This document shows, in pieces, positions 9,244 to 20,831 of a stretch of DNA of 64,000 nt (the first letter of the stretch is position 1; every line of letters starts with the position of its first letter). Position numbers and translations under genes: made by a program. A model generated the notes under the pieces. That model was not told the origin of the DNA. It saw only the letters and a list, made by a program, of their open reading frames with translations, and did not search any database. This stretch comes from Rhodospirillaceae bacterium bin65 (lineage in GTDB: Bacteria; Pseudomonadota; Alphaproteobacteria; Bin65), in the NCBI GenBank assembly GCA_002238725.1, contig MPMX01000009.1:1-64000 (forward strand), read 5' to 3'.

Positions 9244-9648
9244 CTAGCCGGCCATTCCCATCGCCATCGTTTCATCCCGGCGGCCCGCTTCTTCGTTCCA
9301 CAGCTTTTCCAGATTGTAGAAACTGCGCACTTCCGGCTTGAAGAGATGAACGATTACGTCGCCGCCGTCGATCAGCACCCATTCGCAGCGTTCGGTTCCC
9401 TCGGCGGGAACCGACGGCAGTCCGGCGTGCTTCATCTTTCGGATCAGGTGGTCGGCCATCGCGTTGACATGGCGGTCCGAGCGGCCGGAGGCGACGACCA
9501 TATAATCTGCGAACCCGGCCCGTCCGGCCAGGTCGATAACGACGATGTCTTCGGCTTTGTCATCGTCGAGCGAAGTTTCGGCGACAGATTTCAGTTCTGC
9601 AGCCGAGGGCAGGTCACGCATTGTGCGGCGGATGTGTTGGCCTCCCAT
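9244..9648 (-). CDS. rsfS: Ribosomal silencing factor RsfS
   Basis: RsfS binds uL14 on the large subunit and blocks subunit joining during starvation. The product contains the family core DIVVIDLAGRAGFADYMVVA, the SGRSDRHVNAMADHL segment and WVLIDGGDVIVHLF. I use the ATG at 9648 (134 residues); an ATG at 9621 is also possible, and neither has a convincing ribosome site. It is adjacent to nadD and rlmH as expected. The family call is secure; the start is not. Confidence 0.94.
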   Translation of the reverse strand: MGGQHIRRTMRDLPSAAELKSVAETSLDDDKAEDIVVIDLAGRAGFADYMVVASGRSDRHVNAMADHLIRKMKHAGLPSVPAEGTERCEWVLIDGGDVIVHLFKPEVRSFYNLEKLWNEEAGRRDETMAMGMAG

Positions 9649-9687
9649 TCCGTTGGCGCCCGGCAAATCGCTCCGCCATGCGCCGGT

Positions 9688-10326
9688 TTATCCATCTGCC
9701 GGGAACGACGCTTGCGAAGCAGGCGCCAGCCCGGCGCGAATGGCGCTCGCCGAAGCGGCATGCAACCGGCAATGGACGAAAGTCCAGGCCGGCGGTCCGC
9801 GCCTCGCCAGACGCCTCGCGTGATATTCCGGCACCCGTCGGCGGGCGAAACGCTGCGCTGCCACGCCGGATAGCGCAGCGACAGAATAGGACGGACGGGC
9901 AAAAACGGCAACGGGAACCGTGTGGAAAATTCTTAACCAGTCTTTCCATGCGGGTATTTGGACCAGATTGTCGGCGCCCATGATCCAGACAAATTTGTGG
10001 CGCGGATACTTCGCTTTTATTCCGGCAAGGGTTTCGGCGGTAAACGTTGTGCCCAGTTCCGCCTCGAGGTCCGTCACCCGCATCGCCGGGTGCCGGGCCT
10101 GCCGGGCGGCAGAGGCCAGCCGGTCTGCCAGCGGCATGGTCCCGTCGCGCGGCTTCAGCGGGTTCTGCGGCGAGACCAGCCACCAGATTTCGTCCAGGCC
10201 GAGGGCGGCCAGCGCCGTCAGCGCGATGTGGCGGTGGCCGTCATGCGCCGGATTGAACGACCCGCCGAACAGGCCGACGCTAAGGGCGGCGAAGCTGCTC
10301 GGGGCGGCCGGCGTCCAGGCTGTCAG
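9688..10326 (-). CDS. nadD: Nicotinate-nucleotide adenylyltransferase NadD, probable CTG start
   Basis: NadD adenylates nicotinate mononucleotide in NAD synthesis. The nucleotidyltransferase signature [18 protein letters not shown] is near the N-terminus. [11 protein letters not shown], the substrate-binding [17 protein letters not shown] and a C-terminal ASASAIRAG (the ISSTxIR-like motif) follow. No ATG, GTG or TTG lies in frame between the proA stop region and this signature. The CTG at 10326 overlaps the proA TGA as CTGA, giving a normal 212-residue protein; a longer start inside proA cannot be excluded. Confidence 0.9.
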   Translation of the reverse strand: MTAWTPAAPSSFAALSVGLFGGSFNPAHDGHRHIALTALAALGLDEIWWLVSPQNPLKPRDGTMPLADRLASAARQARHPAMRVTDLEAELGTTFTAETLAGIKAKYPRHKFVWIMGADNLVQIPAWKDWLRIFHTVPVAVFARPSYSVAALSGVAAQRFARRRVPEYHARRLARRGPPAWTFVHCRLHAASASAIRAGLAPASQASFPADG

Positions 10327-11591
10327 GGCCGGACCTGCCCGTCGCCGCGCACGACATATTTGAAGCTGGTGAGCTGCTCCAGGCCGACCGGGCCGCGCGC
10401 GTGCAGCTTGCCGGTCGAGATGCCGATCTCGGCGCCCATGCCGAATTCGCCGCCGTCGGCGAACTGGGTCGAGGCGTTCCACAGGACGATGGCGCTGTCC
10501 ACGGCGCCGAGGAATTTCTCGGCCACCGTTTCGTCCTCGGTGACGATCGAGTCCGTGTGGCTGCTGCCGTGCCGCCCGATATGGTCGATGGCGCCGTCGA
10601 CGCCGTCGACCAGCTTCACCGCCATGATCCAGTCGAGATATTCGGTGTCCCAGTCTTCCTCGGTCGCCGCCACGATCCGCTTGTCGATCGCCTGGGTCGC
10701 GCCGTCGCCCCGGATTTCCACCCCGGCCTCCAGCAGGTCGCCCACGATCGGCGCCAGATGACTGTTATGGGCCTGGCGGTCGACCAGCAGGGTTTCCGCC
10801 GCGCCGCAGATTCCGGGCCGGCGGGTCTTGGCGTTCAGCGTCACGCGCCGCGCCATCTCCAGGTCCGCCGCGGCGTCGACATAGACATGGCAGTTGCCGT
10901 CCAGATGGGCGATCACCGGGATGCGGCTTTCCTCCTGGACCCGGGCGATCAGGCCCTTGCCGCCGCGCGGCACGATGATGTCGATATGCCGGTTCATGCG
11001 CAGCATGGCGCCGACAGCCGCCCGGTCGGTCGTCGGGAGGAGCTGCACCGCATCCTCCGGCAGGCCAGCGGCGGAGAGGCCGTGGCGCAGGCAGTCGCCG
11101 ATAAGCCGCGAGGTGTGGAAGCTCTCCCGCCCGCCGCGCAGAATCGCGGCGTTGCCCGACTTCAGGCACAGCGCGCCGGCGTCGGCGGTCACGTTGGGGC
11201 GCGATTCGTAGATGATGCCGATCACGCCGAGCGGCGTGCGCACCCGGGATATCCGCAGGCCGTTGGGCCGGTCCCATTCGGCGGCCACGCTGCCGACCGG
11301 ATCGGGCAGCTCGGCGATAATCTCCAGCCCCGCCGCCATCGCCTCGACGCGCTCCGCCGACAGGGTCAGCCGGTCGATGAAGGCGCTGTTGAAATCCTGC
11401 CCGGCTACATCGGCGAGATCGCGCGCGTTTGCGTCCAGCAACTCGCCTTCGCGCGCGCGCAGGTCCGCGGCTGCGGCCACCAGGGCCGCATTCTTCGCCG
11501 CCTCGGCTGCGCCAGTCATCACCGCCGCCGCGGCCCGCGCCCGTTCACCGAGCGCGAGCATCTGTTGCTCGATAGCGTCCGAAGTCGTCAT
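10323..11591 (-). CDS. proA: Glutamate-5-semialdehyde dehydrogenase (gamma-glutamyl phosphate reductase) ProA
   Basis: ProA reduces gamma-glutamyl phosphate to the semialdehyde in proline synthesis. The 422-residue product has the aldehyde-dehydrogenase fold with the catalytic Cys in [14 protein letters not shown]. It also has [21 protein letters not shown] and a C-terminal [20 protein letters not shown] 11591 is chosen as the first start with family-like sequence ([18 protein letters not shown]). It works with ProB, which is 0.8 kb upstream. The two are separated by a hypothetical gene, whereas they usually adjoin. Confidence 0.96.
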   Translation of the reverse strand: MTTSDAIEQQMLALGERARAAAAVMTGAAEAAKNAALVAAAADLRAREGELLDANARDLADVAGQDFNSAFIDRLTLSAERVEAMAAGLEIIAELPDPVGSVAAEWDRPNGLRISRVRTPLGVIGIIYESRPNVTADAGALCLKSGNAAILRGGRESFHTSRLIGDCLRHGLSAAGLPEDAVQLLPTTDRAAVGAMLRMNRHIDIIVPRGGKGLIARVQEESRIPVIAHLDGNCHVYVDAAADLEMARRVTLNAKTRRPGICGAAETLLVDRQAHNSHLAPIVGDLLEAGVEIRGDGATQAIDKRIVAATEEDWDTEYLDWIMAVKLVDGVDGAIDHIGRHGSSHTDSIVTEDETVAEKFLGAVDSAIVLWNASTQFADGGEFGMGAEIGISTGKLHARGPVGLEQLTSFKYVVRGDGQVRP

Positions 11592-11629
11592 GGCATAATT
11601 CAACCCGGTGTGTGCGGCGCCGGCCCGTC

Positions 11630-12331
11630 CTAGTACCAGGCGTTGATCGGATGGCCGCGTTCGCCCCAGAAAATGTACCAGCGGCCGGCCGCGCGCAATA
11701 TGTTCCGCATCTCCTCGACGTCCTCCTCCGTCGGCGGCGGTTCCGGTGGCTCGGGCTCCGGCGGCGCCTTGCCGAGCAGCCGGTCGAGGAAACCGGGCTC
11801 CGGCGGCGGTGGCGGCGGTGGCGGCGGCGGCGGTTCGACCCAGGTATTCTCCGCGCTGGCCAGAAGGGCCTGCCCGTACTCCACGGCCTCTTTCGGCGGC
11901 ATGACCGAGGTCCAGGCCCGGTGCAGCAGCGTGTCGTCTTCCAGCAAGTCCTCGCAGAACTCGAGAAACTTGCCCCGGAAACTGGTCTTGTCGACCCCGT
12001 CGTACAAATCGCCGTGCGAATAGATCGGCACGCCATCGCACTTTCCGACTACCAGATCGAGAACATAGTAGCCCTTCGCTCGCTCGAAAAATTCCGCGTC
12101 GGTCAGCCCCTCCGGTTTTTTGAAATGTTCACGGTACCAGGCATTGGCCTCTTCGTCGTAACCGACCCGGGGCGCACCCGCCGTCTCGTACGCAGCCTCC
12201 GAAATCTCCAATCGTCGGGATGTGTCCTCGTCCGATTCCTCGCGGTCTTCGTAGAGCGGTTGCATCAGCCGTTGCCATTCTTCTTCATGGCCCGGTTTCG
12301 GTCTGCCCATCGGTATGAGGTCCAGGCCCAT
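11630..12331 (-). CDS. Uncharacterised conserved protein with an 11-proline run
   Basis: A 233-residue hypothetical protein, no function recognised. The N-terminus [20 protein letters not shown] and the central region rich in acidic and aromatic residues look like a folded soluble domain. Residues about 168-200 are a proline-rich linker with eleven consecutive prolines flanked by Pro-Glu repeats, after which a short C-terminal domain ends in [16 protein letters not shown]. There is no signal peptide or membrane segment. Eleven prolines would be expected to stall ribosomes unless EF-P acts. A GGGGGA precedes the ATG. It is inserted between proB and proA. Confidence 0.75.
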   Translation of the reverse strand: MGLDLIPMGRPKPGHEEEWQRLMQPLYEDREESDEDTSRRLEISEAAYETAGAPRVGYDEEANAWYREHFKKPEGLTDAEFFERAKGYYVLDLVVGKCDGVPIYSHGDLYDGVDKTSFRGKFLEFCEDLLEDDTLLHRAWTSVMPPKEAVEYGQALLASAENTWVEPPPPPPPPPPPEPGFLDRLLGKAPPEPEPPEPPPTEEDVEEMRNILRAAGRWYIFWGERGHPINAWY

Positions 12332-12423
12332 TTTTGTTCCCCCGATCTCTGACGGATTGTCTTGACCGCCCGCACCGGCGAACGCGCCGGAACGGACAGA
12401 CGGGGAACAAATTAATCCATTAA

Positions 12424-15639
<3,216 letters not shown>

Positions 15640-15725
15640 CGTCTTGCGGGCCGGGAGCAAGACGGGAGCCGCGCCGGGCTGCCGCTATCCCGGTTCGCCG
15701 CCGGTTACGCCGCCGCGCAGGCGTT

Positions 15726-15986
15726 TCACGCCGCGCCTGGCTCCACCGTCACGAAGGTGCGGTCGTTGGCCTTGCGGTAGAATTTCACATGGCCTTCGGT
15801 GAGCGCGAACAGGGTGTGATCGTTGCCGATGCCGACATTGTCGCCCGGGTGGAACTTCGTGCCGCGCTGGCGCACGATGATGTTGCCGGGAATCACCTTC
15901 TCGCCGCCGAACTTCTTGACGCCGAGCCTGCGGCCGGCCGAATCGCGGCCGTTGCGCGAACTGCCGCCTGCTTTCTTGTGGGCCAT
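15726..15986 (-). CDS. rpmA: 50S ribosomal protein bL27
   Basis: bL27 lies near the peptidyl transferase centre of the ribosome. The 86-residue product begins [20 protein letters not shown], continues [11 protein letters not shown] and [19 protein letters not shown], and is typical in length and sequence. It follows rplU after 59 bp that include a short tandem repeat. Confidence 0.98.
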   Translation of the reverse strand: MAHKKAGGSSRNGRDSAGRRLGVKKFGGEKVIPGNIIVRQRGTKFHPGDNVGIGNDHTLFALTEGHVKFYRKANDRTFVTVEPGAA

Positions 15987-16000
15987 GGTATCGTGCTCCT

Positions 16001-16042
16001 GCCTTGCGGGCCTGTCTTGCGGGTCCTGTCTTGCGGGGCTCG
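16001..16042. repeat. Three 14-bp tandem repeats between rplU and rpmA
   Basis: Units starting at 16001, 16015 and 16029 share CTTGCGGG at the same phase (14-bp period). The array fills most of the intergenic gap and could affect read-through or translation coupling between the two ribosomal protein genes. Confidence 0.7.
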
Positions 16043-16045
16043 GCC

Positions 16046-16783
16046 CTAGCCGGCCAGTTCCTTCGCCAGGGACGGCCAGTCGTCCGCTTCGATCTTGCCC
16101 TTCAGCTTGAGGGCGGCATCGACCTGTTCGATCTCTTCCGCGGTCAGGGCCGCGATCTGCGCGTAGGTCGCGATGCCCAGCGCGTTCAGCTTCTTCTCGG
16201 TCGCCGGGCCGACGCCGGGCAGCTTCTTCAGGTCGTCCGGTTCGCCGTCGGGGCGCTCGAATGCCGGGGCTCCGTCTTTCGGCGGCGCCTCCGCCTTGGC
16301 CGGCGCCTTGGCCTTGGCCGGCGTCTTGGCCTTTGCCTTCGGCGCCGCTTCGGCCTCTGCTTCGGCTTTCGGTTCGGCTTTCGGTTCGGGGGCTTCGGCG
16401 GGCGCCGGCTGCGCTTCCGCGTCCTTCGCCTTCTCGGCCGCTTTCTTTTTCGGGGCTGCCTTCTTCGCCGACGGCTTCTTGCCGCCGGTCAGGATTTCCT
16501 CGATCCGCACGATCGTCTGATCCTGGCGGTGGCCCTGCTTGCGGCGGTAATTCTGCCGGCGCTTCTTCTTGAACACGATGATCTTGTCGGCGCGGTTCTG
16601 GGCGAGCACCCGGCCGGCCACGCTGGCGCCGCTCACCAGGGGCGCGCCCAGTTCGCTGCCGACGGCGAGCACCTGGTCGAACAGGACGATCTCGCCCTCG
16701 TCTCCGGCGATTTTCTCGATCCGGATGACATCCTGCGCCGCGACGCGATACTGCTTCCCGCCGGTGCGAATGACTGCGTGCAT
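16046..16783 (-). CDS. rplU: 50S ribosomal protein bL21 with C-terminal Ala/Lys/Pro linker and helix-hairpin-helix domain
   Basis: The first ~100 of 245 residues are a normal bL21: [20 protein letters not shown] and [18 protein letters not shown], an rRNA-binding tail. A low-complexity linker of Ala, Lys, Pro and Glu follows (about 105-180). The last 60 residues form a helix-hairpin-helix-like domain ([20 protein letters not shown]). Extended bL21 forms of this type occur in alphaproteobacteria; the HhH part may bind nucleic acid. ATG 16783 is fixed by the bL21 N-terminus. Confidence 0.93.
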   Translation of the reverse strand: MHAVIRTGGKQYRVAAQDVIRIEKIAGDEGEIVLFDQVLAVGSELGAPLVSGASVAGRVLAQNRADKIIVFKKKRRQNYRRKQGHRQDQTIVRIEEILTGGKKPSAKKAAPKKKAAEKAKDAEAQPAPAEAPEPKAEPKAEAEAEAAPKAKAKTPAKAKAPAKAEAPPKDGAPAFERPDGEPDDLKKLPGVGPATEKKLNALGIATYAQIAALTAEEIEQVDAALKLKGKIEADDWPSLAKELAG

Positions 16784-17390
16784 GACTCGAAACCGTTTTC
16801 GGTGCCCGGCGCTGCCGGAGCGCCCGGACAAAAGGGCGGCCGAGCGGCAGGCGCCGTTCGACCGGGCACGCGGGACGTAAAGTTGCCGCCCGCCCCTGTC
16901 AAGCCGCGAAGGGCGATTCCGCCGTCCGTCCCGCCCCGGAAATTGCCGCACCGGGCCGCGCCGGGCCGCACGGGGAGACGCCCGCGCCCCGGCATCCCCT
17001 GACGGCGCCGGTCCTGACCGGCGGTGCGGGCAAGACCGGCGGTGTGCGGGCAAGACCGGGGCGCCCGGGCCGGCCTCCCCATCTCTGTTACCCCGGCCGG
17101 AGCGGAGCGGAGAGCCGGGATGACGAGGGGAGTGACGGAAAGACTGCCGGCCCGGACACCGCAACTGCCTTTCCGGCCCGGCCTGATTGGACAGACCGGT
17201 CTATTTACGGTGTTTTTTTGCATTAGAGCCGCACTTGAGGCGCGGAATCCGCCGAAATCTGCCATTTCCGCTCCGGCGGCCGTGCACAAACGGCGGCAGG
17301 TTGTGTATAGTTTCCCAGATCGTCCGCATCGGGCGGCCGCGCGGATGCGGCGGCGCGACCGCGGCGCCGGAAAGCCGGCCTCCGGCAGGC

Positions 17391-17416
17391 GTCATGAAAT
17401 GTCATGATCTGTCATG
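17391..17416. repeat. 10-bp GTCATG tandem array, site 1 (3 units)
   Basis: Units begin GTCATG at 17391, 17401 and 17411, exactly 10 bp apart (GTCATGAAAT, GTCATGATCT, GTCATGTCTC). The same phase-locked repeat recurs at 17770 and 18099. Ten-base spacing places every unit on the same DNA face. Confidence 0.85.
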
Positions 17417-17769
17417 TCTCTCCGTTTCCGGCCGCATTCCGGGCTTCGATGCGTCCCCCTTCCCTTTGGATTCCTCTGCGAAAAGCCGCGCGCGTCTGCG
17501 GCGCTATACCTCCCGCTCTTCAGAGGGGGAGGCCCGGACAAGAATCGGGGTGGGGGTGGCGCGGCGCCTGTACCCATTGCGGGTCGCGCTTTGCCGCAAG
17601 GCGACTCCGCAGGCGGTCCCACACACCCCCATCCCCTGCGCTTCGCTCCGGGACTTCCCCCGCTGAAGCGGGGGAAGGATAGCTTTTGCGGTTCGAAACC
17701 GTTTCGCGGAGGAATCCTCCCCCAAGGGGAGGGGGATTCGAGCGGCGTACTTGGGGGAGGTGCGGCGAT

Positions 17770-17795
17770 GTCATGTTTTGTCATGAGTCGTCATG
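17770..17795. repeat. 10-bp GTCATG tandem array, site 2 (3 units)
   Basis: Units begin at 17770, 17780 and 17790 (GTCATGTTTT, GTCATGAGTC, GTCATGGCGC), 379 bp after site 1. The GTCATGAGTC unit is identical to one in site 3. Confidence 0.85.
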
Positions 17796-17830
17796 GCGCT
17801 TCGGGTTCGTCCTGAACGCTACGCAGTGTC

Positions 17831-17925
17831 GCCCCGGACCCCGATCCGGGGCCCAGAGCCGCCCGGCACGATCTTCGCCGTTGGCCCTGGACCCCGGATT
17901 TCCGCTTCGCTCCATCCGGGGTGAC
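17831..17925. repeat. Dispersed GC-rich intergenic element, short form
   Basis: Begins GCCCCGGACCCCGATCCGGG and ends in the opposed TCCATCCGGGGTGAC, with CCCTGGACCCCGGAT inside. It is related by its flanking CCCCGG arms to the longer elements at 20543-20675 and 23668-23798, giving an overall imperfect inverted structure. Found only between genes. Confidence 0.7.
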
Positions 17926-18098
17926 AAGGGAGGGGTTGTCTGCCGCCGTACCGATGTCCGATCCCGGCGCCGCGACAGGGTCCGCATACCCGTCCCCCAA
18001 ACCACCTCCTCCGAGGGGAGGGGGGCACTTGCCATTCCTGCAGCTCTTCGCAGCGGAATCCAGGGAGAGGGATTCGAGTGGCGCCCCTGAGGGGGTGT

Positions 18099-18134
18099 GT
18101 CAGGAAATGTCATGAAATGTCATGAAATGTCATG
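18099..18134. repeat. 10-bp GTCATG tandem array, site 3 (4 units)
   Basis: Units at 18099 (GTCAGGAAAT), 18109 and 18119 (GTCATGAAAT twice) and 18129 (GTCATGAGTC), again in strict 10-bp phase, 329 bp after site 2. It abuts a region of inverted repeats. Confidence 0.85.
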
Positions 18135-18195
18135 AGTCGTCGCGACGGCCTCGCCCTTCGCTCTGCTGCGCCGCAGCCCCGTTTCCTGCACACCG

Positions 18196-18255
18196 GCCGC
18201 GTCGTCCCTTGCCGCGTCGTCCCTGGCCGTGCCGTTCCAAGTCGTGCCGTTCCAA
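18196..18255. repeat. Four degenerate 15-bp tandem repeats upstream of tRNA-Ser
   Basis: Units start at 18196, 18211, 18226 and 18241. Units 1 and 2 differ only at the last base (GCCGCGTCGTCCCTT/G). Units 3 and 4 share CGTGCCGTTCCAA and differ at the second base. The 15-bp period matches that of the array between ppiD and tpiA, although the sequence is different. Confidence 0.75.
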
Positions 18256-18549
18256 GCCGCATCGCCGGGCGGGCGTGCGCAAACCGCCGCCCACCCGGGA
18301 CGCGGTTTGTTCATATAATGTTCTTATTGCCGGTGTCAAGCTCTTTTCCGGGCATCGGCACGGTTCGGAGGTTCGACCCCCGGGCAGGGCCGGACACCCT
18401 CGCCGGCAGATCGAATTGCCGCCCCGGCTTGCGCTCGCAGCGCCGCCGCCCTACCTTCCGCGCTTTCCGTCCGTGCCCCCGTCCGCGCCCCGGCCCGCCG
18501 CATACCGGCGAAACGCCGGCCGCAGGCGAAGGAAGGCACGGGCGGCCGC

Positions 18550-19033
<484 letters not shown>

Positions 19034-19062
19034 TTGCCCCAAATTTAGGTATCCAGTATAAT
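19034..19062 (+). promoter_or_regulatory. Sigma-70-like promoter for the AT-rich two-gene cassette
   Basis: TTGCCC at 19034-19039 and a perfect TATAAT at 19057-19062 are separated by 17 bp, an optimal spacing. The first start codon lies 33 bp beyond the -10 box. Perfect -10 boxes are rare in such GC-rich DNA. Confidence 0.65.
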
Positions 19063-19094
19063 CCCACATGCTCCACGCCTAAATCTCCTCCTTG

Positions 19095-19469
19095 ATGAAC
19101 AACGAGAATAAAATGCACTTGAATCGGCTCACGTTGATTGCAGCAATCTTGCTCTTGGTTAACATACCCGCTTCTGCACAAGACACACAAAAAAATAGCA
19201 AAGTGTACGAATGCGGAGGTGAACAGATGCAACTGACGGAGCTGAAAGATGGCCGTCTGGCGCTAAAGGGAAAAAACCTCACCGGGTATGTATCTATCCA
19301 TAAACCTACCGGAATGTACCGGGGATCGGTATCTGGCTGGGGATCACAACACAACACACCAAAAGAAGCGCTGGCAGCTGCATGTCGCTGGCTCTTGGAA
19401 CGGGCCAAAGCAAAATCCGAAGAAGAACTCCGGAAACGGTTACACGAGTTTTACGAACAGTGGAAATGA
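19095..19469 (+). CDS. Small secreted protein of unknown function in an AT-richer cassette
   Basis: About 124 residues from ATG 19095. A signal peptide is evident: a positive start (NKMHLNRL), hydrophobic core TLIAAILLLVNIPASA and a probable Ala-x-Ala site before QDTQKN. The mature part (about 95 residues) has lone cysteines in YECGGEQM and AAACRWLLE, a Gly/Tyr-rich middle (GKNLTGYVSIHKPTGMYRGS) and a charged helical end (KSEEELRKRLHEFYEQW). No family is recognised. An ATG at 19113 is an alternative start. Its codons are much more A/T-ending than those of neighbours, suggesting recent acquisition. Its stop overlaps the next gene as ATGA. Confidence 0.7.
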   Translation: MNNENKMHLNRLTLIAAILLLVNIPASAQDTQKNSKVYECGGEQMQLTELKDGRLALKGKNLTGYVSIHKPTGMYRGSVSGWGSQHNTPKEALAAACRWLLERAKAKSEEELRKRLHEFYEQWK

Positions 19470-19840
19470 GAGATTCAAGAGCAGAAAACACTAACACCTT
19501 ACGAGGAAATGCTTTGAGCGGATTTCTTATTCGGCTAAAAGAGCCAGCAACGGCATTGGCTATCGTTTTAGGGATCGTTGTCACATTTGGATCCGGGTTC
19601 TTTGCCGGTGCCCATTGGTATGTTTCTTCTGAACTAGACCCCCTGCGCAAAGAAGTAGCAGGGTTGGCGAAAAACATCGAAGACAACAGAAGCAAACTAT
19701 CGTCTAATGGAGAACGATTAGCGGGAATTGCCGCCACGCTCGCGGGTATAGTTGAACGAGTTGACCGGCTGCACACTCAGGTGACCAAAAATACCGAAAC
19801 AATAACTGACGTAAGAGTCAGAGGCACACCGGGACCGTAA
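19466..19840 (+). CDS. Single-pass membrane protein with coiled coil, coupled to the secreted protein
   Basis: A 124-residue protein from the ATG at 19466 inside the preceding stop (ATGA). After a polar N-terminus there is one transmembrane helix (ALAIVLGIVVTFGSGFFAGA). A heptad-like region of about 60 residues follows (LDPLRKEVAGLAKNIEDN, LAGIAATLAGIVERVDRLH) and probably forms a coiled coil. No family is recognised. The layout resembles small spanin- or accessory-type membrane proteins of mobile elements, but no catalytic or phage gene is nearby. The AT-richer composition is shared with the upstream gene. Confidence 0.7.
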   Translation: MRDSRAENTNTLRGNALSGFLIRLKEPATALAIVLGIVVTFGSGFFAGAHWYVSSELDPLRKEVAGLAKNIEDNRSKLSSNGERLAGIAATLAGIVERVDRLHTQVTKNTETITDVRVRGTPGP

Positions 19841-19988
19841 TTGTCTCCATCAGTATGCCATTCGATTGTTCGAAAAATTATATCCAGTTCCGACTTGCGA
19901 CGCCATTTCCACAAGTCGCCATTGCATCCCCGCTGGCGCCGCCCGGCCCTCATCCGCTACACTCCCCCGGCAATTTCGGGAGGAACGC

Positions 19989-20417
19989 ATGACATTATCG
20001 CTCGAACGGGCGCGCACGATTATCCGGGTGGCGCTGGAGAGGCGGGTCGAGATGGGGCTGCGGCCATTGGCGGTCGCGGTGCTGGACGAGCGCGGCGCGC
20101 TGGTCGCCTACGAGCAGGAGGACGGCTCGACCCTGCTGCGCGAGCGGGTCGCCCGCGGCAAGGCGATGGGCGCGCTCGGCATGGGCATGAGCTCGCGCCG
20201 GCTCGGCGAGATGGGCAACGAGCGGCCGATGTTCATGCAGGCGCTGATCGACGCCTCCGGCGGCCAGCTGGTGCCGGTGCCGGGCGGCGTCGTCGTGAAG
20301 ACGCCGGAGGGCCATCTCTACGGCGCGGTCGGCGTGTCCGGCGATACTTCGGACAAGGACGAGGCGGTCGCCGTCGCCGGCATCGAGGCGGCGGGGCTGG
20401 TCGCGAAGGTGGATTAG
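19989..20417 (+). CDS. GlcG/HbpS family protein (DUF336)
   Basis: A 142-residue GlcG/HbpS-fold protein. This family includes haem-binding and redox-sensing proteins and accessory proteins of small-molecule catabolism. It reads MTLSLERARTIIRVAL at the start. The core segments ALVAYEQEDGS, PMFMQALIDASGGQLVPVPGG and GAVGVSGDTSDKDEAVAVAG are typical. GGAGGAACGC precedes the ATG at 19989. It stands just before the Rieske dioxygenase genes, separated by a repeat; members often sit in catabolic clusters, and their biochemical role is unsettled. Confidence 0.85.
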   Translation: MTLSLERARTIIRVALERRVEMGLRPLAVAVLDERGALVAYEQEDGSTLLRERVARGKAMGALGMGMSSRRLGEMGNERPMFMQALIDASGGQLVPVPGGVVVKTPEGHLYGAVGVSGDTSDKDEAVAVAGIEAAGLVAKVD

Positions 20418-20542
20418 TTCGAATTCGTTGCCGAAAGCCGGTTTTTCGGGATTCCGGGCACAATCATTCTCGCCGGCAGCCGACGATGGTCCGGTGCAGA
20501 ATTTCTTCCCGAACCCGGTAGAACGTACACAAAATTGCCCGT

Positions 20543-20675
20543 GCCGCCCCGGACGGAGCGTAGCGGAGATCCGGGGTCCAGGGGCCTGCCCTGAGCTTGT
20601 CGAAGGGGCCACTTGCGAAGGTCTTTCGGGTCGGCTCCGGTCCCCGGCTCGCCCTTCGGTTGGCCGGGGTGGCAA
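20543..20675. repeat. Dispersed GC-rich intergenic element, long form copy 1
   Basis: A 133-bp element running from GCCGCCCCGGACGGAGCG to GGCCGGGGTGGCAA. It contains CCTGCCCTGAGCTTGTCGAA, a string shared almost exactly with the copy at 23668-23798. The terminal CCCCGG/CCGGGG arms are inverted, so it could fold. Intergenic, between the GlcG-like gene and the Rieske operon. Confidence 0.85.
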
Positions 20676-20831
20676 ACGTATTTCTGCTGCAGGGGCAACA
20701 GGCATCGGTAGCCCCACAAGCCGGCTTGCCGCCTGCGGGGCGGCCGGACTACCTTCCGGTATGCGTCAGCACGTCGCCAGAATCGCTCCGGAATTGAAAG
20801 GCAGCGCCCCTGCGCGCCGGGCGGTGTCGCC

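Larger units (their letters stand above)
16784..18549. other. 1.77-kb gene-poor interval filled with repeats
   Basis: No convincing gene is seen on either strand: the open frames lack domain-like sequence and overlap repeats. The interval contains a short tandem duplication (GCGGGCAAGACC at about 17026 and 17046), a copy of a dispersed GC-rich element at 17089-17126 and another at 17831-17925. It also holds three arrays of a 10-bp GTCATG repeat and two opposed copies of a module related to TTTGGATTCCTCTGCG (17464-17480, inverted at about 18046-18062). A 15-bp tandem repeat follows at 18196-18255. The rplU promoter should lie at its left end. It looks like a repeat landing zone before the tRNA gene. 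Confidence 0.7.

Noticed and set aside
17414-18115. Several short open frames in the repeat region before tRNA-Ser
   Set aside because: They overlap repeat elements on both strands and have no domain-like sequence or ribosome sites.
17391-18134. Possible CRISPR array
   Set aside because: Units are 10 bp in direct tandem without spacers, and no cas gene is nearby.
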